A DNA stretch of 64,000 bases from Candidatus Nitrosotenuis chungbukensis (GCF_000685395.1 NZ_AVSQ01000016.1:37325-101324); one strand, 5' to 3'. Positions 34,306-42,681 are shown, counted from the stretch's first letter. A program made the numbers and translations. The notes: a model not told the origin generated them from the letters alone.

Positions 34306-34584
34306 ATGCCTCAGGGGAATTCCAGACGTATAAAATTGGATCCGGACTTTGATCCTAGCATAAAGACTTTGTCGCACATTGTGAAAACCTTGGTAGACAA
34401 GGGACCTGAATGCAAGACCTACCTGGCACGTGATACAAATCTGAACTATGCCAGACTTGCAAAGCATATCATGTGGCTAGAGAAAAAAGGCCTCGTTGAA
34501 TCTAAAATTGAATCTTCCAAAATTAATGTTGTTTTGACTAAAGATGGAAAAGAATTTGCCTCAATAATTTCTGATATTGGCTGA
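34306..34584 (+). CDS. Small winged-helix regulator, paralogue C
   Basis: 92 residues: PDFDPSIKTLSHIVKTLVDK, GPECKTYLARDTNLNYARLA (helix-turn-helix), KHIMWLEKKGLVESKIESSK, INVVLTKDGKEFASIIS (wing). The 5' leader shares TATCGGGA(T/A)AGTA...AAGTTATG with paralogue D (36276-36300) but not with B. Its stop lies 8 bases before the regulon element that drives the second DUF3494 gene, so it is arranged as regulator-element-effector. Confidence 0.82.
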   Translation: MPQGNSRRIKLDPDFDPSIKTLSHIVKTLVDKGPECKTYLARDTNLNYARLAKHIMWLEKKGLVESKIESSKINVVLTKDGKEFASIISDIG

Positions 34585-34591
34585 CAGATTA

Positions 34592-34650
34592 GTCCATAAT
34601 ACTGCTAAACTTGTCAGTGAAACTTACACCATTGTAAGCGTGGCTTAATA
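34592..34650 (+). promoter_or_regulatory. Shared regulon promoter element, copy 4
   Basis: GTCCATAATACTG at 34592, GTCAGTGAAACTTAC at 34613 (21 bp), near-palindrome CTTACACCATTGTAAG at 34623-34638, GCTTAATA at 34643-34650. ATG 34674 follows by about 26 bases. One arm differs from the perfect palindrome of copies 3 and 5 at the central CC/AT. Confidence 0.7.
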
Positions 34651-34673
34651 GATTTACCAATAAAAAACTAGCA

Positions 34674-35576
34674 ATGACAAGAAATAACATCAAAAACTAT
34701 TTTGTAATGTCTGTACTGATACTCTCAGCTTCAGGCATGATACAAAATAACGCTTTTGCAGCACCAACGCTTGGAACAGCTAGCAATTTCGCAGTCTTGG
34801 GTGGTACAACAGTGACCAACACTGGTAACACGGTCGTAACGGGAGATCTCGGTGTAAGCTCACCAGGTGTCGCGTGCACCGGCTTTGTCGGATGTACGAC
34901 CACAGGACTTGGAACTGTAACTGGAACAATACACGTAGGTGATCCAATCGCAAATCAGGCTCATGCTGATGCCGCTACCGCATACGGTTCACTAATAGGC
35001 GCGACATGCACGACAATCGAACCAGCCGTAGCAGACATAGGCGGGCAAACACTGACTCCAGGAGTTTACTGTTTTCCCTCATCAGCTGCTATAACTGGAA
35101 CGCTTACTCTTGATGGCAGTGGAGTTTACATCTTTAAAATAGGAAGTACACTTGTTACTACAGCAGAAAATAGTAACGTCGTCCTGATCAACGGTGCAAC
35201 AGCAGACAATATCTTTTGGGCAGTGGGTAGTTCTGCAACTCTTGGAACTAACTCTGTTCTTGAAGGCACTGTAATTGCTTACACGTCAATAACTGCAACT
35301 GCTGGAGCAACGGTAGATGGTAGACTGCTTGCAATAAATGGCGCAGTTACAATGGATACCAACAACGTCACCGTAGTAGGCACTGGTGATGGTGGTAACG
35401 GTAACCATGATGATGACGAAGATTGTACCGGCGGACATGGTCACGACCACGATGGTAAAGACCACGATGGTAAGGGTGGACATGGTAAAGGACATGATAA
35501 AGACCACGACAATAAAGGCCACAAAGACAAAGGCCACGATGGTAAATACTCTGGTAAGCAGTACGGCAAAAACTAA
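34674..35576 (+). CDS. Secreted DUF3494 protein 2 with His/Asp/Lys-rich tail
   Basis: 300 residues. The signal peptide and DUF3494 solenoid (to about residue 240) are near-identical to the gene at 32118, including long runs identical at base level in the middle. The C-terminal domain is replaced by about 60 residues of HD, GH, DK and GK repeats (GGHGHDHDGKDHDGKGG, DKDHDNKGHKDKGHDGK). Such a tail can bind divalent metals or be a mineral- or surface-adhesive tag. Same regulon element, so same regulation, different surface chemistry. Confidence 0.9.
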   Translation: MTRNNIKNYFVMSVLILSASGMIQNNAFAAPTLGTASNFAVLGGTTVTNTGNTVVTGDLGVSSPGVACTGFVGCTTTGLGTVTGTIHVGDPIANQAHADAATAYGSLIGATCTTIEPAVADIGGQTLTPGVYCFPSSAAITGTLTLDGSGVYIFKIGSTLVTTAENSNVVLINGATADNIFWAVGSSATLGTNSVLEGTVIAYTSITATAGATVDGRLLAINGAVTMDTNNVTVVGTGDGGNGNHDDDEDCTGGHGHDHDGKDHDGKGGHGKGHDKDHDNKGHKDKGHDGKYSGKQYGKN

Positions 35577-35592
35577 CCCCCTCTCTTTTTTT
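35577..35592 (+). terminator. Poly-T terminator after DUF3494 protein 2
   Basis: CCCCCTCTC and seven T just after the stop, then AATATATC. Same layout as at 33219-33236. Confidence 0.5.
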
Positions 35593-35598
35593 AATATA

Positions 35599-36243
35599 TC
35601 GTGCTTGTAAAAATCGTGTCTGGAACTTGATCGATTATTGTATTTTGGTAAACTTGTTTCGTCGTTTAGAAATCCCTAAAAACTAGTGTTGAACTATGTG
35701 CTGGCAACTGGCTCTAGTCGTACTCAATGCAGACTTGTTCACGATGGGCTGATAGAACTAATTTGTAAATGTGGATGTTATGTTGGATCCACAGGAACAG
35801 ATCGGATTGAACTTACAGCAAAACATGTTGTGTGGGCTGCTCCTAAAGGGTAGCAAAATTTAGAATTCTAACGCCTGCGTTTCTGATATTTTGTTCCACC
35901 TTTTGGAATCTTTCCAAGTCATGTGGTCAGTTTATGGTATCTGAATTGGAATGTGCTTTTTAGAAGGGGTTTTTCCGTCAGTCTGACAACAATGCAATCC
36001 TAAAAAAACCGCTTTGAGCCAACTGTGGACCTAAGATCAAGAAGATGATCAAGGAAACTGGTGTTGCTCACTGAGGAGTCTTTCTTTTTTGCATCTTTTG
36101 CTTCTTTTAAAAATCTCACAAAAGTTTTCACTTTTATGCTGATTGTTTTGTATTCTTTTCTTGGCAGGCTAACACCATATGAGAATACTATATAAGCATT
36201 AGTATGAATTCATACTAATTTTTTTATTCAACTGAAAATCTCA
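35599..36243. other. Gene-poor 645-base stretch with decayed repeat
   Basis: It begins with the second, degraded copy (35619-35724) of the repeat at 33281-33378; its palindrome has decayed to TTTAGAAATCCCTAAA (35665-35680). I find no reading frame with a credible protein. Fragments such as CKCGCYVGSTGTDRIELTAK (from about 35770) and CGPKIKKMIKETGVAH (ending 36062) look like remnants of small genes without a start. It probably represents decayed accessory DNA. Confidence 0.5.
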
Positions 36244-36260
36244 CACATATTTTATATGTG
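36244..36260. promoter_or_regulatory. Palindrome before winged-helix paralogue D
   Basis: CACATAT-TTT-ATATGTG is a perfect 7-bp inverted repeat with a 3-base centre, 38 bases before ATG 36298 and overlapping the likely TATA box (TTTATATG). This layout suggests an operator, perhaps for a winged-helix repressor. The 'TATCGGGAAAGTA' leader motif shared with paralogue C follows. Confidence 0.5.
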
Positions 36261-36297
36261 ATTGTCCCGTACGAGTATATCGGGAAAGTAGCAAGTT

Positions 36298-36579
36298 ATG
36301 ACACAAGTAAGCATTGAATGCAAACAATTAGAGCGGGGCTTTCAACCTAGCATGAAAACTTTGTCTCGTATCATGCAAGCCTTAGTGTCTAATGGAATCG
36401 GAGGAAAGACACAGTTATCGCTTGATGCCAATCTGAACTATGCCCGACTCGCAAAGCACATCATGTGGTTAGAGAAAAAAGGCCTAGTTGAATCTAAAAT
36501 AGAATCTTCCAAAATTAATATCGTTCTGACTAGAAATGGCAAGGCGTTTGCCTCCATGATCTCAAAAGATAGATACTGA
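36298..36579 (+). CDS. Small winged-helix regulator, paralogue D
   Basis: 93 residues: FQPSMKTLSRIMQALVSNGI, GGKTQLSLDANLNYARLAKH, IMWLEKKGLVESKIESSKIN, IVLTRNGKAFASMIS. DNA-binding winged helix like paralogues A-C. Its stop (TGA) abuts the regulon element of the next gene. Preceded by the palindrome at 36244-36260. Confidence 0.82.
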   Translation: MTQVSIECKQLERGFQPSMKTLSRIMQALVSNGIGGKTQLSLDANLNYARLAKHIMWLEKKGLVESKIESSKINIVLTRNGKAFASMISKDRY

Positions 36580-36638
36580 GTCCATAATACTGATGGATTC
36601 GTCCATAAAACTTACACTAGTGTAAGCGCGTCTTAATA
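36580..36638 (+). promoter_or_regulatory. Shared regulon promoter element, copy 5
   Basis: GTCCATAATACTG at 36580 (touching the previous stop), GTCCATAAAACTTAC at 36601 (21 bp), perfect palindrome CTTACACTAGTGTAAG at 36611-36626, TTAATA at 36633-36638. The TTG start 36663 follows by about 27 bases. Confidence 0.72.
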
Positions 36639-36662
36639 GTTTTTACCGATAATAAACTGATA

Positions 36663-37415
36663 TTGGCAGGCATAAAACAAACCTTGATACTCATCGTATT
36701 AGTTACTATGATTTCTGTTTTTGTTACTCCTAATGCAATGGCACTAACTATTGTGGATGGCAAAACTGCATGTGAATCTGTACCTATTAGTGGCGTTTGG
36801 ACTTTATCCACCAAGACGTGTACCGTCACTACCCTTGTAATTGGCACTGTTGACGAATTAATCGTTTCATCTGATGTGGTTTTAAGCATTGGAACAATCA
36901 CTAACAATGGCATCATTACCAATAATGGGCAAATCCATATCGCAAGTGATGGCGCCATAACAACTTTTGGCAGTCTTAGCAATTATGGGACCATTACTGT
37001 TAGTGGCGGCACGATAACAAACAACGGTCAGTTCGAGAATGTTGGCAAAATCAATTCGTCTGGAACAATAATTAACAATCCGACAGGTGTTATGTCGATT
37101 CTGGGCAGCATGACTAGTAGCGGCATGATCACTTCGTCTGGGAACGTGATCATAAACGGCACCGGTGTGCTGGTAAACAATGGTACGCTAGTCAATGCAC
37201 TGAACCTTCTTAATCGTGGCACCATAGTTACGTCTGGCACATTTGCCAACAGCGGATCTGTTTTGAACGCAGGTGACATCTGGAACTTGGACTTAATTGC
37301 CAATTATGATGTGATTACTAACAGCGGTAACATGTTCAATCTGTGCGGTGGAACAATCACTGATTCGGGAACAATAGCGATAAACACAGTATTGACATGT
37401 GAAGATTTAACCTGA
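36663..37415 (+). CDS. Exported Asn/Gly/Ser-repeat surface protein, beta-helix-like
   Basis: 250 residues from TTG 36663. Signal peptide KQTLILIVLVTMISVFVTPN-AMA. After a short Cys-containing N-terminal part, residues 75-240 are short repeats of the type TITNNGIITNNGQI, GTITVSGGTITNNGQF, SSGTIINNPTG, NSGSVLNAGDIWN. About 10-20 residues per turn suggests a beta-helix or adhesin passenger. One late Cys pair (CGG, CED) could close the fold. Carries the regulon element, so it belongs with the DUF3494 proteins. Probably a surface structural or adhesive protein. Confidence 0.78.
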   Translation: MAGIKQTLILIVLVTMISVFVTPNAMALTIVDGKTACESVPISGVWTLSTKTCTVTTLVIGTVDELIVSSDVVLSIGTITNNGIITNNGQIHIASDGAITTFGSLSNYGTITVSGGTITNNGQFENVGKINSSGTIINNPTGVMSILGSMTSSGMITSSGNVIINGTGVLVNNGTLVNALNLLNRGTIVTSGTFANSGSVLNAGDIWNLDLIANYDVITNSGNMFNLCGGTITDSGTIAINTVLTCEDLT

Positions 37416-37489
37416 TGCTGATATCTGACTAATCTTGCAATGAACTATTCCTCAAGTTTACAAATAATAACTGACCAAACCGATACAGA

Positions 37490-37906
37490 ATGAACATGTC
37501 CCAAATTTGGTTAGGCAGAATCTATCTGAAAGAAGAAGGAGGATATGAAATCATTTTGCGGGCCTTGAACCATTATAGGAAGAGGCTAAAGTCGATCGGA
37601 AAATCACCCGAACTAAAAGACGCGCCGATGTTTGCCACAATAGTGATTTCGGAGGCAAGCAAGACGGGACCTCAAATAGATCCGGCAATATCAAAAATAA
37701 AAAACGCATTAGAGCATCCAGAAACTCTATCCGAACTACAGGCAGACATTCCATTGTATGAAAAAGCGTTAAACTGCTACGAGTCAGACATCAAAAGGGC
37801 GCAAAACGAAAAATTCTACTCTGACTTGCTGTCTGGAAATGACCACGCAGCATCTGACTGTTCCAACATCCGAACTGCGCTGGAAAAGATAAACCAGTTT
37901 TCTTAG
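37490..37906 (+). CDS. Hypothetical helical protein (138 aa)
   Basis: ATG 37490 or ATG 37496 (MSQIWLGRIYLKEEGGYEII). Nearly all helix: ILRALNHYRKRLKSIGKSPE, IDPAISKIKNALEHPETLSE, LYEKALNCYESDIKRAQNEK. No motif, signal or membrane span. Cytoplasmic, possibly a TPR- or helical-hairpin-like adaptor. Family unknown. Confidence 0.6.
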   Translation: MNMSQIWLGRIYLKEEGGYEIILRALNHYRKRLKSIGKSPELKDAPMFATIVISEASKTGPQIDPAISKIKNALEHPETLSELQADIPLYEKALNCYESDIKRAQNEKFYSDLLSGNDHAASDCSNIRTALEKINQFS

Positions 37907-37944
37907 TGCTATCTTTCTAAATTCTTAAATCCTAAGTCGCATAG

Positions 37945-38364
37945 ATGATCCCATTGCGTATTGCTATCTTGCTGTTGGTATTTGTAATATCTCTGTCTTT
38001 ACTCTCAAGCCCAATTCTGGCGTACTCCAAGGCCGCATCTAAATCTGATACCCGCCTAAAGCATATCAAAGGAGTCCAAATTCCACTTGAAGACAAATCC
38101 GTAAAGATAACTAAAATAACTCAATCCAGATTCCTTCAGGTTTTGTATGTTGTAACAATTGAAATCTGCGCCGGAATGGACAAACTGTATTCGCCTGAGT
38201 TGATACTAAAATCCGACAAGGAATCGCTGACTCTGAAAATCTCCGGGCTGATCATGCCTAAAGCCTGTAGGACAAACGAGTTTTTCATCCGTGCTGATAA
38301 TCCATACTCCATCTCGGTGAGTTTTTCAAATGTCAACCCTCACCTGGAGAAAGTACCCCACTAG
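37945..38364 (+). CDS. Exported hypothetical protein (139 aa)
   Basis: Signal peptide (PLRIAILLLVFVISLSLLSS, then PILAYSKA), mature part of about 110 residues, beta-rich, with two Cys (EICAGMDKLYSP, MPKACRTNEFF) that may pair outside the cell. No known family. Two-gene spacing with 37490 (38 bases) may indicate a shared transcript. Confidence 0.6.
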   Translation: MIPLRIAILLLVFVISLSLLSSPILAYSKAASKSDTRLKHIKGVQIPLEDKSVKITKITQSRFLQVLYVVTIEICAGMDKLYSPELILKSDKESLTLKISGLIMPKACRTNEFFIRADNPYSISVSFSNVNPHLEKVPH

Positions 38365-38437
38365 CATACCAAAATAGCGTCTGAAAAGACTGAATCAAAT
38401 ACTGGAAAAATTTAATCGTGTCATGGGGATAAAGACC

Positions 38438-38656
38438 ATGTCTGAATATGTGAAATTCTATGTCGGGCTGAACATGCAGGGGAGCATCGGGCTTTTGAGC
38501 TTTGTAAACAATGAAAGACTTGTCCTAAAGCACAAACTTGAAAACAAAAACCTGGCAAAGGAGCCCATTCTGCACGGCCTTCGTATTTTAGATGATCTAA
38601 CAAACGAAATACAAAGTTTTGGTGAGGCTGCTGTCTTGGAAAAATATTCTAAATGA
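38438..38656 (+). CDS. Small hypothetical protein (72 aa)
   Basis: ATG 38423 is in frame but ATG 38438 (MSEYVKFYVGLNMQGSIGLL) lies 25 bases after TTTAAT (38411-38416), so it is preferred. Soluble, alpha/beta: FVNNERLVLKHKLENKNLAK, HGLRILDDLTNEIQSFGEAA. No recognised domain. Confidence 0.5.
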   Translation: MSEYVKFYVGLNMQGSIGLLSFVNNERLVLKHKLENKNLAKEPILHGLRILDDLTNEIQSFGEAAVLEKYSK

Positions 38657-38692
38657 ACATGGCTGATTGCACCTGTCGCGAAATGTTCCGGC

Positions 38693-38956
38693 TCAGCGAA
38701 TCTTCTTGTGTCTGTAGCGGTTTTTGATGAATCTGTTATGATACTGATCGTGGGATAACGCATACTGCATCAGGCCATCGTGGATCTTTTTTGGTACCCC
38801 AAAGTACTGGTATACTCCTCCCTGCCGGAACTCTATTTCGAGAGTTTGTGTTGACTCGTCATACCCTACTGATTTTAGATCACTTGACTCAATTCGCATC
38901 CTTTCCATCATCTCATCTATGTGCAACGTATTCATAAAACCATGCCGCATGTTCAT
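38693..38956 (-). CDS. KTSC-domain protein
   Basis: Residues about 25-75 match the KTSC domain: SSDLKSVGYDESTQTLEIEF, GGVYQYFGVPKKIHDGLMQY, HDQYHNRFIKNRY. KTSC occurs in lysyl-tRNA synthetase C-termini and as stand-alone proteins, with a proposed nucleic acid role. The start could be 38956 or a later ATG (MMERMRIES). The 87-residue form has a rather polar N-terminus. Confidence 0.7.
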   Translation of the reverse strand: MNMRHGFMNTLHIDEMMERMRIESSDLKSVGYDESTQTLEIEFRQGGVYQYFGVPKKIHDGLMQYALSHDQYHNRFIKNRYRHKKIR

Positions 38957-39072
38957 GAAAATCCCCCCTGAAAACAGAAAAGTACCTTGGACTGACCAAA
39001 ACTAATTTTACCTGACTCCCTAATAATTTGTTCAAAGTGTTTATCAGCCAGTATTGGCAAGTCAATGCTGGC

Positions 39073-42000
39073 ATGAATCTGCTACCTGCATTGTTACTAT
39101 CCTCCGTTCTCATTTTGGTATCTCTTCACGCTGAGGTAAACGCAGCGACAGTTCCAGACGCACCGTCCGGACTCACAGTGACTGCCGTATCACCAACCCA
39201 GATCAATCTTTTCTGGTCTACTCCAAATGACGGCCAGTCAAGCATCACTGGATACAAAATAGAATACCGGGTTGGCTCTGGCTCCTACTCTGTCCTAGTG
39301 TCAAACACTGCCAGCACATCTACCACGTACTCTCACACCGGACTGACATCTGATCAAACCTACACTTACCACGTATATGCGATTAATTCGATTGGAACAA
39401 GCGCATCTTCATCTGAGGTGTCTGCGACTCCAACCTCGACATCCTCTGGAACAAATCCTGGTTCACCTACTGGTCTTACCGCAGTACCTGCATCGCCAAC
39501 ACAGGTCAACCTGTCCTGGAATGCCCCCTCAAACAACGGAGGGTACCAAATCACTGGCTACAGAATAGAATACCGGGTTGGCTCAAGCTCTTACACCACT
39601 CTGGTGTCAAACACTGGAAGTTTGTCAACAACTTATTCGCATACTGGACTTACCACCGGCCAAGTTTACATTTACCGTGTATTCACAATTACCTCATTTG
39701 GAACCAGCGTGCAGCCATCGACTGAGGCCGTGGCACAACCCCAATCCTCCTCTGCACTGACAGTTCCTGGCGCACCTACTGGTCTTACCGCAGTACCAGT
39801 TTCGCCAACACAGGTCAACCTGTCCTGGACTGCTCCATCAAACAACGGAGGTTCTGCAATCTCTGGTTACAAGATTGAGTCTAAATCCGGCTCTGGCTCC
39901 TACTCTGTCCTAGTGTCAAACACTGCCAGCACATCTACCACGTACTCTCACACCGGACTTGTAACTGGAACTGTCTATACGTACAAGGTTTCTGCCGTCA
40001 ATTCTATCGGTACTGGAACCACATCATCTGAGGTGTCAGCGACTCCCACATCTTCGTCTTCTGCAACCGTTCCAAGCGCTCCTACGTCTCTGATTGCAAC
40101 TAGTGTCTCTTCAACTCAAAACAACCTGTCCTGGAATGCCCCCTCAAACAACGGCGGTTACCCAGTCACTGGATACAAAATAGAATACCGGGTTGGCTCT
40201 GGCTCCTACTCTGTCCTAGTGTCAAACACTGCCAGCACAGTAACCACATACTCTCACACCGGACTGAGTGCAGGACAAACCTATGTTTACCGCGTTTCAG
40301 CAATTAATTCAATTGGAACTAGCAGCGCATCGGCAGAATCTTCTACTACTCTGTCCTCATCAAATATTCCAAGTGCGCCAACCGGTCTGACTGCAGTTAC
40401 TGCATCGCCAACACAGGTCAACCTGTCCTGGTCTCCGCCCTCAAACAACGGCGGCTCTGCCATAACTGGGTACAAAATTGAGGTAAAAAAGGGCACGGGC
40501 TCTTACGAGACGCTGGTTGCAAACACTGCTAGCACCGCAACGTCGTTTATCCACACCGGACTGACAAAAGGAACCATATACTATTACCGCGTTTCAGCAA
40601 TTAATTCCGTTGGAACTGGCCCTTCAAGTGATGCATCTGCAACACCAAAAGAGACAACGGCACCAGCGCTTACTGCGACGGCCGTCTCTCCAACCTCAAT
40701 TATGCTGTCATGGGTTCCGCCGTCACAAACATACAAGCAGCAAATCACCGGATACAAGATAGATGAAAAAATAGGCCCAGATGCATACAAGACAATATCT
40801 GAAAACACCGGTTCTACTGCGACAACGTATTCGATCAGCGGGCTTACAACTGGGAAACCTCACACCTATGTAGTTTCAGCATTTTTTACCTTGGGTGCAA
40901 GTCCATTTTCAAACGAGGCATCTGCAACACCGCTGAGCACCTCGACTCCTCCCCCATCGCAATCAAACGTAAACCCTCCTGGGACACCAACCGGGCTTGC
41001 CGCAACGCCTTCATCCCCAACAACAATCAACCTGTCCTGGTCAGCCCCGTCAAACACGGGCGGCTCTGCTATAACTGGATACAAAATCGAAGTAAAAAAG
41101 AACACGGGTCAATTTGAGACCCTTGCACCTAGCACTCAAAACTCTACTACAAAATACTCTCACACGGGATTAACAACTGGGGCGACATATGTCTACAGGG
41201 TTTACGCAATTAACTCTGTTGGGATAAGCTCACCGTCTGCTGAGACCTCGGCAATACCGTCTGCAGTTTCGGCACACCCTCCTGGCGCCCCAATCCTTAC
41301 CATAACTCACAGTGCAAACCGGGCAAATCTTCACTGGTCATCTCCCTCAAATGATGGAGGCGCCCCGGTCACAGGATACAAGATAGAATACAAAATTGGC
41401 TCTGGATCATACATGACTTTGATTACCAAGGCAACTGGCACGTCATATTCCCATACTGGGCTATTGGCAAACACCTATTCTTACAGGGTTTACGCGATAA
41501 ACTCGGCTGGAATCGGTTCTCCGTCAAACGAAGTCTCAGTCGTGGTTGCGGCACCAACAAAACCGACAACTCCTACCGTTCCAGAAGAAACGGAGACGCC
41601 TACGGAAGAGCCAGAGCGGGAAGGGCCGAAAACCCACATTCCTGGATTCCCAGACCCTGCAAGAGATCCTCAATATTACGTAGATAGATACAACAACGAG
41701 CCTGAATTTACCGCATGGTTTGACAAAAACTTCCCAGGCGAATCAATCTATGACGTGGTGGGGGCCATTGATCCTAATGAAAAGAAAGTAATCACAACCC
41801 ACATTCCTGGATTCCCAGACCCTGCCAAGGACTCTGAATACTACATTTACCTATACAAAAGCGAGCCTTCGTTTAAGGCATGGTTTGATGAAAACTTCCC
41901 AAGCCAAACAATCTATGCGTTATTTGGCGTTCCTGAACCAGAGCCTGTCCCAGATGCTACAAAATGTGGAGCGGGAACGCATCTTGAAGGTGGAGTCTGT

Positions 42001-42414
42001 GTGCTTGACGCTGAAAAAGGCGGCGGATGTCTTGTCGCAACTGCTGCATATGGGACTGAACTATCCACACAAGTGCAGCTACTGCGGGAAATACGAGACA
42101 GTGTCTTGCTCAATACTGACTCTGGTGCAACCTTCATGGCAGGATTCAACCAGTTTTACTATTCGTTTAGCCCAACCGTGGCAGATTTGGAGCGACAGAG
42201 CCCAGTTTTCAAAGAAATTGTAAAGGCGACCATGTTGCCAATGCTTTCCACACTGCCACTTCTAAACAATGCCGACTCTGAATCTGAAGTTGTGTTGTAC
42301 GGGATGGGGATAATCCTGCTTAATGCCGGAATTTATCTTGGAATTCCCGTTTTTTCCATCTTGGCTATCAAAAATAGGTCAAAAATCCAACACTTCGCGT
42401 CTCAAAGACAGTAA
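39073..42414 (+). CDS. Giant fibronectin type III surface protein with CFI-box C-terminus
   Basis: About 1110 residues; TTG 39028 is also in frame, but ATG 39073 starts a signal peptide (MNLLPALLLSSVLILVSLHA). Eight FN3 domains of about 88 residues follow, each opening with (V/N)PxAPTGLTA...SPTQVNLSW and containing ITGYKIE and YVYRVxAINSVG. Then a T/P/E linker, two 45-residue copies of a module (THIPGFPDP...YY...EP-F-AWFD-NFP...IY), a Cys pair (KCGAGTHLEGGVCV), and a C-terminal CFI-box-like region (GGGCLVATAAYGTELSTQVQ, LREIRDSVL, FNQFYYSFSPTVADLERQ) ending in a membrane span and basic tail. Surface adhesin or matrix protein anchored at the C-terminus. Shares that anchor with 62774-64000. Confidence 0.87.
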   Translation: MNLLPALLLSSVLILVSLHAEVNAATVPDAPSGLTVTAVSPTQINLFWSTPNDGQSSITGYKIEYRVGSGSYSVLVSNTASTSTTYSHTGLTSDQTYTYHVYAINSIGTSASSSEVSATPTSTSSGTNPGSPTGLTAVPASPTQVNLSWNAPSNNGGYQITGYRIEYRVGSSSYTTLVSNTGSLSTTYSHTGLTTGQVYIYRVFTITSFGTSVQPSTEAVAQPQSSSALTVPGAPTGLTAVPVSPTQVNLSWTAPSNNGGSAISGYKIESKSGSGSYSVLVSNTASTSTTYSHTGLVTGTVYTYKVSAVNSIGTGTTSSEVSATPTSSSSATVPSAPTSLIATSVSSTQNNLSWNAPSNNGGYPVTGYKIEYRVGSGSYSVLVSNTASTVTTYSHTGLSAGQTYVYRVSAINSIGTSSASAESSTTLSSSNIPSAPTGLTAVTASPTQVNLSWSPPSNNGGSAITGYKIEVKKGTGSYETLVANTASTATSFIHTGLTKGTIYYYRVSAINSVGTGPSSDASATPKETTAPALTATAVSPTSIMLSWVPPSQTYKQQITGYKIDEKIGPDAYKTISENTGSTATTYSISGLTTGKPHTYVVSAFFTLGASPFSNEASATPLSTSTPPPSQSNVNPPGTPTGLAATPSSPTTINLSWSAPSNTGGSAITGYKIEVKKNTGQFETLAPSTQNSTTKYSHTGLTTGATYVYRVYAINSVGISSPSAETSAIPSAVSAHPPGAPILTITHSANRANLHWSSPSNDGGAPVTGYKIEYKIGSGSYMTLITKATGTSYSHTGLLANTYSYRVYAINSAGIGSPSNEVSVVVAAPTKPTTPTVPEETETPTEEPEREGPKTHIPGFPDPARDPQYYVDRYNNEPEFTAWFDKNFPGESIYDVVGAIDPNEKKVITTHIPGFPDPAKDSEYYIYLYKSEPSFKAWFDENFPSQTIYALFGVPEPEPVPDATKCGAGTHLEGGVCVLDAEKGGGCLVATAAYGTELSTQVQLLREIRDSVLLNTDSGATFMAGFNQFYYSFSPTVADLERQSPVFKEIVKATMLPMLSTLPLLNNADSESEVVLYGMGIILLNAGIYLGIPVFSILAIKNRSKIQHFASQRQ

Positions 42415-42681
42415 ACCTGTTCTAAAAAACACTCGCAAGACAATTGCATAGCAAAGACAATCGATCATTGTAAGAATGCAAAAATGATCACTCTGATCTG
42501 GCAGTCTGCGGTTTCTTTGTTTGGCAGTGTCGCATAAACTAGATCGCAACTTTTTATTTTGCTCAAAAACATTTTTTCAACATCAAGTCGATCTTTTTTG
42601 TAATTGATTTTATTTTTTCAAAACCAAATAACAAAAATTCCAAAATCAGCATGTTTAATAGCATACAAAAAACTTACAGGT

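Noticed and set aside
33281..36243. CRISPR array among the repeats of the DUF3494 cluster
   Set aside because: Repeats are two diverged long copies and promoter elements, not short regular repeats with spacers; no cas genes are present.
39073..41580. Recent tandem DNA repeat or mobile element in the FN3 gene
   Set aside because: The repetition follows 88-residue domain boundaries in frame, so it is domain duplication within a gene.
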